Positions 1 to 12,800 of a DNA stretch of 64,000 nt are shown here, piece by piece; position 1 is the first letter of the stretch, and every line of letters starts with the position of its first letter. The position numbers and the translations under genes are program-made. The notes below the pieces were generated by a model. It was not told the origin of the DNA and searched no databases. It saw nothing but the letters and a program-made list of their open reading frames with translations. Origin of the DNA: Notospermus geniculatus (lineage: Eukaryota > Nemertea > Pilidiophora > Heteronemertea > Lineidae); assembly GCA_002633025.1 (NCBI GenBank), contig NMRB01001621.1, positions 83,496-147,495 on the forward strand. The letters run 5' to 3'.

Positions 1-1540
1 GGCTGAAGCTAAAATGTAGAAGGTAAGTTTGAGCAGATGAAACGAAAGGAAAAGGAGCTATGGATGCTGGTGACATCAAAATCTGTAAACAACTCCAGAA
101 ACTCACTTCTCCAGAGCTGAATACACTCTCTCTGGAGTATTAATTTGCTCCAGAATTTTTGCTCCAGAGTATCGGGCTACTTCCAAGCCCTTGGGTCTGA
201 TCAATTGTGACCCGTCCCTTTCCGGTCACTTGACCTATCGGGTAGCTCCGATGTAAGTATTGAAGAGTCTGGTTGGTCAAACTGCCAGACTCCAAATGGT
301 GACTTCTCATCACCAGCATCCCGACTGAAGTTGATCACACAAAATGCAATGTAAAAATGCACAAGGATGACACCCGAACTGACATGGGCCACAGGGAAAT
401 CTACCGGTACAGAAGGAGAGAGTGAAGAAAGGAGTGACTAGGTGATGAAATATCCACAGTGACAATGGGGATACCAGTACTGATATGGGTGACTGGAGGG
501 AGGGTTATGACAGGTCACTTCACACAGTATCCTCCGTGATTTTGACCCTAATTTGCAAAATTTCTCAGTGTTATTCTATTACCGGTATCTAAGTATCTAG
601 CAAACATGCTTTCTCATTTCGGAAATTTCTACCAATGGCATGAATGGCATTGTATTCAAAATCAAAACAAGTTCAAGTTTAAGCAAGAAGAGTCAAACAG
701 TACATGCAAATAACAGTCTGCAGTATCATCTTCATCTTCGCTGTGATGATTTTTTGCATTTCCCCAACACCCAGTTCTGACAAAGCCACACACCAAACAC
801 AAAACCTCCCAAAAGGACCACCTTTCTCAGAAATCAAAGGGACACAAAAGGATTTGCTACATAGGGTGTTCCACCACCAGACTGTCACTTTAATAACGAT
901 ATCTAAAATGAACATAGGAAAACCTTCCCTAGGCCCACATGCATCATGTCACTCCGAAGACAGAACACTACCAGCTTCAAGTCACACATCATTCTAGCAA
1001 TTATAGCATGTCAAAATCCACAGACCGACCACCAGTGGCGTCATGTCGGGGACTAATTCTAGCAATTAGTTAGGTACATCTGTACATTCAAATGCATCAT
1101 GCATGCTTTGAGCTGATGCATATCTCCCATTCCAAAGCGGGGCAAGTGTTTGTCAGAATCCCCCCACCCCCACCCCCCACCAAGTGGAAGCATGGAGAAC
1201 TAACATCTACCACCCCAAAACCACCAGAACAGAATTTTAGCAAACCAACCCAGTGCCAAAGCTTATTTCATATTTGTTGAAATACTTCCAGACAGTTATG
1301 AAGTCGGATCTGAGGACATGCATGTAAACAGACGTGTAATATGCATTCAACATGCAGTTAATGCAAGACACTATGATACAGTTGGTTTTTTGTTTCCAAA
1401 GTCAAGTCACACAGATGACCTTCAGGCAGCAAAGAACAGTAGGGGCTAATTACAAGATATATCAAGACTGGGAATATCGAGCTGTTTGGCATCACGAGAT
1501 ACCCCGTTATCGGGCCTGAAAGAGTTAAGAAATAAGTCCA

Positions 1541-1610
1541 AGCGGGAATCGACCCCATGTCCTCACGGGTGACAAACACTGACGTTTGCACTACACCATT
1601 CTGACACTAC
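1541..1610 (-). repeat. tRNA-derived SINE head
   Basis: Read on the minus strand this has a box A-like stretch (GTCAGAATGGTGTAG) followed about 50 bases later by a good RNA polymerase III box B (GGGGTCGATTCCC). The same arrangement recurs at 10645-10823, 16200-16290 and 45043-45107. It is degenerate and not a functional tRNA: no cloverleaf can be folded. Confidence 0.6.
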
Positions 1611-2040
1611 CTTGCAACATGCGGTTTATTTCAAACTAAAATACGTCTCATAAATTCTGCGACTATTGCCAATTTGATTCCCAATAAACTGCGTGTGACC
1701 TTTAAATTTTGCAACTGAAAAGCCATCACAAAGCTGGATGAGCCAACAGTGTTCTCGCTCGGGCGTGACATGCCTAGTTGCGGGTGTTCATCGAGGCATA
1801 CTTTACATGGATAGTGATCTCTCCTCCAAGTGCTGCAAACGAGAAAGAAAAGTAGCTGCACAAAACGGACGATTAACAATATTGTTCATTGCAAAATGCA
1901 TCGATTAAGTTCATTTTATCTATTCCAAGAACAAATAACCTAATATACCAATTAAGTGCAGCCCATCTTGGAGGGGACAAAATGTTGACGCATGCTGAAT
2001 CAACTTGATAACAGTTAACACCCTGTGGTAATTGGTGACT

Positions 2041-2105
2041 CTTAGCACTTCCTCCCTTTATACGTCACTGCTTGCGATGACTTCAATAGGGAGTGAATGC
2101 TAAGA
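2041..2105. repeat. Imperfect palindrome, MITE-like hairpin
   Basis: The left arm (CTTAGCACTTCCTCCCT) and right arm (AGGGAGTGAATGCTAAG) pair with a few mismatches around a short loop. It may be a tiny MITE or remnant. No target duplication could be defined because there is no second copy of this flank in the window. Confidence 0.4.
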
Positions 2106-3831
2106 ACCACTAACGACCTCAGGATGATTTAACAAGTCAAGAGATTTCTGCGAATGACATAGGGGGTATTTCAAGGAAAAACCCACAAGAAGGGTTATCT
2201 TAAAGTGGATTCGTGTCCAAACAATTATCACAATATCTTATCATGTTTGATGACATGTTTTTATCGATAAAAGCGTGGGCATTTATCATGGATACACAAT
2301 GATCTCAAGACAAATGTGAAGTTTCATTTTTTCCATTTCATTTCCTGGAATTTTTCACGCCCCCCCTCCCCCCAATGTCCATTCCCTCCACCTGGCACGG
2401 GCCAAAGGTGCTCGACAACCGACTTTTCAACATGAGCAAACATTTCTAAGAAACGTAAGATAACACATGACCTATTCATTTACACTTGCTCCGTTCCAAC
2501 TGTTTTAAACTTGGCCCATTATTGGCTCTTCAAGTAATGTAGGAAGAAACTGCAGCCCCAGATGAAAGCTACGCTGTCAGAGAGTCACCCTCACTATCAA
2601 ATGAGTACCAGTCTTACCAGGAACAACACCTCTGATCCCCATGGATCCATGTTTTTATACCCAGCACATGAAGAGTGCAAAAAGGTCATTCTGCAAACAG
2701 TCCAACTTTCTCAATACATGCACCCTACCACACACAAAATCCACAGATATTCAAATGCATCAAGTATCTGGTGTCTGATTGGCAAATAAATTACATATGT
2801 TTCTATTTACAGGAATGAATTAATAATCGCACAGACAGGGTGCATCGAAAACACAGACGGTAAAACTAGCGTTTTGTGGGTCACTGATTCTTTGTTACCG
2901 GTACATCCCGTATTTCATTATGCAATATTTACATTTTAACAGAGACATGCATCTGCGACCAGCCTGAGGCCAGGGAAGTTTCACTTCCTTCAAAATTCAT
3001 GAAGACTGCATTTACCGTGCGCATGAACATCTCACAAATAATCTGTAGCAATGTACCAAAAAAAGAAACAAGACTGCAGGCAAATCTCACAAGGTCATCA
3101 GTCAGGAAGAACATGAGGTGCAAATTAAAGCCAAGCAAAAATCTTAGTTTTGGGACAGGACCCAAATACATTTCATGTCGGACTCATAATATTCATTACT
3201 GTGTAACTATGAAAGCAGTAAAAAAGAACTGGACATTTTACAGATTACCAAAAAAACTAAATACCGGTAAACATGCCTGAACATTCATGAATTTTCACCA
3301 CTGATAAATATCTTCTCTATTTTACATGTGATATTTTTACAACTACCGGTACCCTAAATCCTGAGGATCATTTTGACAAAAAGTACCCGCAACACAAGAA
3401 GCCATAATATTTCTATTTTCAGAATGTAGTGTAAAATGGGGCAGCTTTAACAGCCCCATTTTACAATACCTGTAACCACATTTCACAATATCCATACAGC
3501 TAAAGCAGATTGAAGGTGGTATATAATTGGTGGCAATATACATGTATTGCATATTTTTGAGAAAATCATTCCAGGTTACTGCTGGAAACCACTCATTTTG
3601 CGAACAGAAAACAGCTGACCGCCATTGGCACTGATAGGGTGAAGTTTTCACCAATTACTCCCCTGCAAAGATACCTCCCTCATCATTTACTTCTCAAATG
3701 ACTACCGGTAGCTACTCAGGCAGCACAAGGAAATGACTAACTTGTCTACAAATTCTGAACAATTTTCTTAGTCAGAAGTTGGATCTGTTCAAGAAGTAAA
3801 AGTCGCCAGCAGTGAAATGCAAATCTCTCCA

Positions 3832-6800
3832 CTACGAATCGGCATCCCGACTACCAACATCAGGGACGTCTTTCCCACGACCAACAGCGTTCATTTCAAG
3901 GTGACGTGGATCATCACTCACGCTATAATGTTCCCTCACCATCTGTGCCAACTTTGTCAACTGATCTGTGGCACCGGGGCCTTGCTTACTAACCGCCTGC
4001 TCCACCTGTTGAGCGGAGGCGGCACTCGTACTAGCTGATGGTGCAGCATGGGCCTCGAAAGTAAATTTCGGTTTTGTGGTGAAATCGGCCGCTTGAGTGT
4101 TTGGACTGCTCAATACGTCTGCTGGTGGAAGGAGCTGCGGGGCGCTCGACGAAACTTTCAAAGTCTCTTCATCACTTGCAGGCATCACTAGCGACAAGGC
4201 AGGTGCTTCAGCTGGAATAAGCGTCTTCGGCGAAGCAGTTGTTGATGTTTTAGCAGCCGTTTTCGGTTCTGATGACCGCCGCTTCTGTTTCGAAGATGCA
4301 GGTACTGGGTCAGTCGGTGTTGAACGACTCCGGTCCCGTTTGTGCAGCGAACCAGAGCCCGTGCGTCTCTCCCCAGGGTCTTTAGTCTGCGATCTACTGG
4401 GGCTCGAAGAAAAGCTACTCACCTGATGAGAATTTTGTCTCGGACTAGAACTCCGAGGAGAAGATGAGTTGTGTGCACGACGTGGACTATAAGAGCTGCT
4501 CCGTCTTCTGACATTTTCTGCAGGTCCCCCAGGGGGCGTAACACGCCTTTTGCTAGATTCGGCCAAAGGTCCGCTACCACGTCTACCAGAATGAACAGGT
4601 GGAGCCTCGTCAGATTTCTGTCGCTTCGAGAGATCTTCCAAGGGGATTTCCTGTATCATTGACCCGCCAGCTGAAGACTGACGGCTATGAGATCCACGAC
4701 TTTCACTACTCTCCGTGTGATTATTATTCAGTGATTGGAAGGCGAACGCCGATGGCGACGTCGCTTCTTGTGCCTCTTCTATCTCCGGTGATTCCGGTAC
4801 GTCATGAGTCGGTGGTTTTGATTGGAGGTTGATTGGAAGGGGACGCGTCACAGGGCGTTGCTGACTTGATTTATTCAAAACTTGTGGCTGGCTGCTTCGG
4901 GAGAATGGCTGATTTTCTTGCCGATTGTGTAAGACAGGCTGGCATCTCCCTGAAGAAGAAATGCACAGTTTAATGTGGAATCAACTGAAATACCTTGATA
5001 AATCTTCCTGAGGATGTACACGCCTTGTACCCATCCTGAAATATCAAGGCCTTTGATCACTTTGCCTTCCAATTGTGCAATTTTAAGCCTGGGGGGTTCA
5101 AGATGTCTAGCATCATAAAGAATGACATCCATGTTGCAGAATCTTTGTGACATGCTGTATATATAAGTGAGGTGCTGCCACCTGTGAGGCACAAAACAAA
5201 CTATTTTGTTACATCATGTTCATTATAATAAAAAGGGCTTCAGTCGCCATGTTTTACACCCCTTTAGTTCGTCTTCAGTTTTATCCCACTTTGACTTTGT
5301 TTTAAATTCATTTTACTTGTTTATGGACATTTAATTCCGCCACAATCCAATCTCACCCATTATTTCAGGATCGGGTTTTGTGTTGTGACACCTGTGTCCT
5401 GTATTGTGAATGTGTGACCTGAACCAGGAAAAGCAGGTGCATGACACAATGCTGGAAACACAAAGACAGCTGAACTACCTTCTCTGCATGTGTGAGGACA
5501 GCAAGGAATAGTTGAATAAACAAATGATGATCACTTTCCAAAAAGTGCCTCCTTTTGCTGGAGAGGGTCACATTAAACCCGGAGGTTTGCAAATGCATGA
5601 TGCAAAGTATTACAATCAAAAGAATACCATTCATGCACAAACAACATCGAATTGGTAATTGTGTGTTTGAACTGAACAGATTACATAACAAAGGTGATAA
5701 TTTTCCAAGAAATCCAGGGTTAGTTCATCTAGTATACAATTACAATAACAACATAACAGATCAACAACTCAGTGTGGTGTTGGGGTGGTGATGGATGGGG
5801 TCGCCTACATAAATTTTGAAGTATAAACTACTTAACCCTTTAGGTCTCATAACGGCTGCCACCGGCCCCTTAGAAACCCCCGAGAAATTTCACAAAAATT
5901 GGATCTGGCTCCTTAAATATTTTCCGGAACTTCAATAAGCTTACATCTCGATGATAGATCCTCAAGCCGGCCTGCGACGGCCGATGCAAGCGCCATCTTA
6001 ACAACGGGTTGTAAACTAGCCGAATTTGGCAAGCCGGTGTAGGCCGTTGTGAGGGGATCGGACCACATATTTTTTATTCACTGAAGCCTAAAGGGTTAAG
6101 TTGAATTGCTGATAACAACATACATTGTATACAGTTTTACAACAAGTGAGGAATGACAGATGATTTTCATCACGTTTGTCAGGTTGGTGTTAAAATATAG
6201 GAACAGAATATGATGATTAATAATTGTAAAAGAATTAAGTGGAAAAACTGAAGTGCATTTATCAATGAGGACATCTATTTTTAATATACCGGTAAGTGTG
6301 GCTATTTTTATTCTTTTCTACACTTCTAGTTTATTTCTGATCCAAAGAACTTCAGCAATGTGACATTCTCATTTATAAATGGCACCAGTCGTAAAGCTTA
6401 CACCTGACTGTATACCGGTTCTATAATCCATAGAATTTGCTGGGGACTTCATGTCCCAGTTTACAAATTATTATCCATCCATCTTGCTTTTTCATGGTAC
6501 AACGATGGATTAAAGTTACTTTGAAAACAGCACAATAGAGTGAAAAGTGAAATGGGCAGTATTCCAGATCATTAAGTATGCATTTCTTATCAAATATAAC
6601 ACACCCTGGGTGTGGTATATTTATGTCAATAGCAGTAAGCAGCATGTTGATAATACCACAGAAAATTGAAAATCATTTGATGAAATTGATAGCACTGAGG
6701 AATACATAAAGAAATTCAGTGTTCTCCATAAAGGGCAGACTCAAAGCAAGGGATTCATCAGAAATACAACAGGTGCCATCTTTTCTGCACCCTGAGGTAA

Positions 6801-9800
6801 TCGGTGCTTCTTAGCATTTGTGTGGCGGTCTAGGAAAACCCGTCAGATGTCACATTTGAGGAGAGTATTCCATTTCAATAGCTGAAATACACTGCCTAAC
6901 AAGTAAACAGTAGCAGATCAATGGACCAGTAATCTGACAGCCCTTCCTTGCTGATCATTCAGCACCATCCGACGGGTTTTCCTAGTCCGGCTCACATTTG
7001 CTCCCCACATCATCATACACTATCCTATAGGCGCTGATCCACGCGACAGTTTTCTGTCAAAAGTTTGCTGTCAGATAGTAACTGTCCAAAGACTATCCTG
7101 TGGAAGTTGTTCAGCTAGTGACTGTATGACAGCACTAATTGCTAAAACTGTCACGTGGAGCGGCGCCTTAAGACATTCAGGCCATCTACGGTCCCTACTG
7201 CTCCCTACATTACAATAACAGTGCATTAACGGTTCAGGACTATACACAGGATTTTTTTACCAGTGGAGTGAGGAGAACACTGAGACTCGACAGCAACTTA
7301 AACACACTGACCTTCGTCATCTTCCCCTAACGAACCAATTAACGAAACAAATGAACCGAATTAAACATCTTGAGGTTAGACAACGAAATAACAATCAAAC
7401 ACTTAGAAACTGAAAACAAGAGGTTCAGAAGCCCCGCGAAGCTCTGTTCACCCCTAGGCCCTTTTGATAGAGCTTCTGCAGATGATGTTATTAGAAATAA
7501 ACAACATCAGAAGCTTGATTTATTAGTAGAAACATCGAGACACAGACTGCCCAGGGATCTGAAAATGCAGTGTGGCAGAGACGGAGGCTGTGAGGGGATG
7601 TTAGTATACAAAGAACTGAGGTTCTGCAGTCACACCAAGGCCGACAAATATGGACAAGCTCGGGACATCACTGCCCTCCTTAGTAAAAGGTAAACTCCAT
7701 TTGTAACCAGTATGGTAACCAGTGCTTCACATTTGAAATCTGCAGGAGCTCAATCAGTTGAGCTCCTAGAAGGCTTGAGGAGGGCTGTTCACACTCGTGA
7801 AGGAGAGCTGTTCACACTCGCGCCTGAACTTCAAGGATGCCGAGGAGCGTAGTCAATCAAGCTCCTTGACGCAATTTTGCGGGCGCACAGGGGCGCGAGC
7901 ATGATTGCGCCCGTCTTGCGTGAAGCACTGGGTACCCCGGTAACAGCTCATCATGTAATATCATGCACACTCTTTTGTACAGTGTAGCTATTACTGATGA
8001 TGCCCCACTTATGATTATTGGAGACACTACTTTTCATCACTGAAGGGCAGTCCATTTGATAGCAGACGTGAAAGCCGGGAGAGAATCTGTGACAGACGAT
8101 TTCAAGGTCAGAGAGAATGGGACTGATTTTCAGCAGGGTGACTGACTCTTTTTTGTAAGCTTCAGGAAATTTTATCAGGGTTGAAGTAGTGTACTTGTTC
8201 ACTTGTTCTCATTGACCATATTCCTGATAGGCACTCTGGAAGACTCATACGATGATGAGTTCAAGGTTCAAATTGTGGAACAACAGTTGGCATTCTTGAA
8301 CCAGTTCCAATGGGAATCACCATGTGTTCCCCACAACATCACAACTTTTATTAGGAATTCCCACGTTTTTCCCTTGATATCAGGTGCTTTATCCTGAACT
8401 TTGCCAATGAGTGGATAAGAAATGTATGTAGTTTTGTGCTTTCATCTCAACAGAATGCTGCAAAAACATCAGGGTTGTTTCTGGAACATGACCTGTATGT
8501 GGTACGGGTCATGAAATAGTACATTGGAATCTATAAAAGAGAAGATTCGCAGAAACTTCTTCAGAGTGTAGGTGTGGAGGAGGGTATGACATCAGAACTT
8601 CAACCATTAAGAAAAGCCATTACCTTTACTGGCCGCTTTCCCTAAAGTGAAACATACAACACAAACAGTGTAGAGGATGCTCTGAGACATATGTAATTCA
8701 GAATTTTGTGAAGTCAAGACTAATGCCAAAAGATTTTGTGTAGTCAAGTTTTATGAAATCAAGACTATTGCCTAAAATGAAACACGGTGAATGATGACAG
8801 ATCTCTGAAGCATAATGTTTAACTTGTGAGTAACAGAAAGACAGTTGGAAAGGAAATCAAGAACTTGTAACTGAACAGTTACCTTTTGCTTTCCCTGGTT
8901 GAGGCAGGAAGACAGGAGAGAGAAAGAGGGAAGTGAGGAAATGGACACATAAAGGATGGAAATTGAGAACACCGGGGGCGTTTGAGTACCAAGGTATTTG
9001 GAATCTTGGAAAAGCTAATTCTGTCACAGGGATGAGCAGACGCCTTCCACTAGTTTTATCAATATTGTCAGATTTTTGTTACATCCGTTTGAGGAGATGT
9101 TATCACCAATTATAAACTGAGATAGCACACCTTATGCTAAAAAGAGTGGTGATTTGCAAAATGAGTAAGTTGTCATGATAGACACCAGTAACTTTTTTGG
9201 GGTTGATGAAGAATCATAGGAAAATCATTCCAAAGCAGAATCAGAAAGCAGGAAGTCACTCTTTCAGTTGCATGAGTGAATATTAGAGCTTACTTGACTG
9301 AGAGAGAACTGAACTAAAACAGTCATTTTCTACCTGAAATCATGATTTCATGTTTCAGGAAAAATGTACTTCCATGAAACTGGAAACATTATAACACTTT
9401 ATTAACAACCCATGATCAGCAGTCACTTTGACAACCAGCAGCAGTCACTTTGACCAAGAAAGTTTCAAATTTGGCACAGAAATGTCCATTTATTCTGAAA
9501 ATATCACATATTTTCTGCATTCTCTTTGGAAACACGTTACATACCTGGTATTGACGGCATGGCTGCACCGGGCCCGTACTGCCCAGAATAAGTCTGGTAC
9601 ATGGAATCAGCCACGTGCGTCGGAAGTTCCAACAGTCGAGCAATCATGTGCATCTTCTTCTGTCGCGCCCTCAGACGACCTTTGCTAAGCCTCTGTTTGG
9701 CTGCCATGCAGCGAATGTGGTCGTCGAATATGAATTTGGCGGCTAGTAATGGCATAGGACGGGCGTGGCTGGAGGTGGCTGGTTTGTGGATTGTGACGTG

Positions 9801-12800
9801 TAATGTGCGGCTGTCTTCTTTGTCACCGGAGACCTCCACATCCTAAACAGAAGGTATTTCTATTATGATTTAACTCTTTCAGTCCTACAGATGGATATAT
9901 CCGTTCCCCAAAATCATTCTCAAATCAATCCTATGAACGAGTATATCCGTCCACCCCTAAACCCAATTTTCTACAATATAAGATTGGGTAGGAAGCTTTT
10001 TTAAAATACTGAAATATTGCCTTTTTCAGAAAATCGCCTAGGATCTGGGAGTTGCGGCGAAAAAAATCACCTAGGTCTGAAAGAGTTAAGGATTGCAGAC
10101 AAGACAGGTGCTGGATGTTTACACTGAACCACTTAGACTGTGATAATCCGTTCTGCAGAACTCCAGCAAAAGGGAATCCAGATTAGTCTAAGGAGATAGG
10201 GGTACCGGTACTTCAGAAAAAAATTCCACGTTTATTCTTATCATACTTGCCTGTAGGAATCCCACAAATCTGACAACGCCCCAGCCAAGACGCTTGATAT
10301 CTGGTTCAACAAGAATCAACTGGAGAACATCTATCACAAGGAATCGCCGCTCTTTCCTTTAAAGAAAGTACAAAAAAAGAATTGAAATTGGTTCAATCTT
10401 ACCTAGCTACCGTTCTTCCACCACTTCCATGCAGATCCTAACTTCACTGGCCAGCCAGGCTTTTCCTTTTCTCCACATGTTCACTATGAAGTGTGCCTGC
10501 ACTGGATTCTAACTGCAGTGCAAACTTCCAAACTTTGTATGTAAATCCTTAATCCTCTTATGTGTAATCAACAACTTCTTTTCCAACTCAGTGCACAGCA
10601 GGTAAAACCTAATTCAACTGAACATATTCACAAACTATTGTCAGTCTGTCAGAAATATGACAGGGCTTGAACCCAGGACCCATATTCATAAAACTTCTTA
10701 AGTCTAAGTGTGACACTTATCCTTTGTTCAACACAAAAGATAAGTATCACACTTTGACTTAAGTATGTTTACGAATATGGACCCAGAACCTCAGAAGTGG
10801 CAAGTGCACCATTCTGACACCCAAAACCACGTTTCACATTTCCCATTATATCAACCGAAATGTAGCAAATAGATTTGAACTCTGCTTAGAACTTGGCCCC
10901 ATACAATATGCACCCACCAAAGACCAAAAAGAGTGAAAAATCAAGGCACCAACAGACCACAAGTTTACAGATATTTGTGCCTATGGACGGATGATAGACC
11001 ACCAATCAGCGACCCCAACCACAGCATAAGCCCTGCTGGGCCTTTGGCCAAGTGGGCTAAAAAAATACCGGTAGGCCTACACCAAATTGTACTGCATTTT
11101 CACAAAATCCACAAGCATCATTTCCAGAAAACATGATATTCCAATTTCCACACCACCTCTATGCGGATATTAACAAAATTTACTTTGTCAAAAAACCATC
11201 TCTAGAGAACACCAATTCTGTCATTTCTTCTATAAAGGTACTATGTGTAAGTGTGCTAAAGCCCTGGCTGAAAGTCAATGGCCTGAAGGAAAATGATGAA
11301 AAAAAACAGGAGTTCCTAGCATTCTGAGCATTTCTGCCATGAATTATTGTTAAAAGTAGGTGGCTGTTCTATCAACCCTATTCATTCTGTACATAACCTG
11401 GACACAATGGTTTAAAATGCTGTACATACGTAATGCTGAAAACAATGTGAACTTACCTGTCTTTTGAAACGACTGTGCAGGCTATCAAATCACTGTTATC
11501 TAGAAAATAGCAGAAATACAGCATTAGTCTGCAAGTCGAGACACGGGTCATTTGATCTGGCCAACATGGAGATGAGTTATAGAAATAACACTCATCAATA
11601 CTGAAACGATACTCACTGGACTTAGGAATCACCTAATGATACTCATTTCATACATTTTACAGACATACTTTGTAGGCCTAATTACAGACACAATACTCAC
11701 TAAAACAGGGGAATTATACTCACTAAGATCGAGTACATCTCCAACATGGACGCATTCAGAAAGCTTGGTAAGTGGAAGATCATTATCTACCTCTCCTCGG
11801 AGTGTGAACGACAAATCTCGCAGGATAAAGAACACACGTATGGCCTGAAAACAAAGGGGAACAATGACATCAAGAAATATCGGGGACACACCCAGAACCT
11901 CAGAGGTGTACACCGTCAATGTTTCTTTGCGACGCTCTGACAGCCCTGCTGGAGAGTTTCTTCAAGAAATGACAAAATACTCACCCGCCTCGCCCTCTCC
12001 ACCTCACCGCACGGTAGCCTCTTTGTGAACTCGATGCCCGTGAGAGGTGTGCCAGTCGGAGGCAGCAAGATGGAAGCATCCATGGTCAGGTACTCAACGT
12101 TCAGAGGACGGCTCTTCATCTCCCGATACTCATCCTCAAACATGTCGAGGAAAATCTCTTCACTCTGGAAAAACATTACCCGGTAAGTGGTTTTGATAGA
12201 AACTTGAGGGGACAGTGGAAGGGGTTAAATGAAGGTTAGTGGTACAACCTAAAGCAGTTGTTTACCCTATTCGAGTGAAATAAGAGATTTCACGATGGCC
12301 TAGCTAGGCCTACGAGAGCATTTAGCGAGGATTTGAATATTAATGACAATGGAAGAGTCCAGGCTGAACAAAGTGTAGGCCTAATCAGGCCATTGCAAAA
12401 ACTTACTAATAACTCTTTCTTATACTACTACAATTATAATTACACTATCTCAAAAGAATGAAAGACACACCAAAACATAAGGAAAATCTGAAGTATTTGT
12501 GATAGAAAGTCTTGAATGCAGCAAGGCCAGAGCTTTGGAATATTGAAGTTTCCCTACGTATAACTGACAGAATCTCACATTGTAGGTCCCAGATACAATA
12601 CAAACTCATGCTAACACACATCCAATGTTTCCCAGAACTGAGTACCACAGATCTATGGTTAGAGAACTGAGTACCACAGGTCTATGGTTAGGGAACAGAG
12701 TACCACAGATCTATGGTTAGAGAACCGAGTACCACAGGTCTATGGTTATAAGACTGCATACCACAGGTTTATGGTTAGAGAATTGAGTATCACCTGTGTA

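Larger units (their letters stand above)
1..2258. other. Single-copy downstream flank of CLEC16A, no gene recognised
   Basis: This is the sequence beyond the 3' end of the minus-strand CLEC16A copy A, before the duplicated block starts at 2259. The open frames here are short, show no recognisable protein signature and lack splice-flanked structure. Three repeat traces can be seen: a tRNA-like SINE at 1541-1610, a solitary terminus reading CCTGAAAGAGTTAA near 1514-1527 that matches the right end of the TTAA-type element at 9874-10085, and an imperfect hairpin at 2041-2105. Part of it may be CLEC16A 3' UTR, but I cannot place a polyadenylation site. Confidence 0.5.

Noticed and set aside
704-997. 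97-codon frame with a signal-peptide-like start
   Set aside because: No conserved motif and no splice support, and an antisense frame of similar length overlaps it. Treated as chance.
12634-12793. Possible CRISPR-like array of 29-bp repeats
   Set aside because: The units are head to tail with no spacers, lie in an animal intron and vary in number between alleles. It is a minisatellite.
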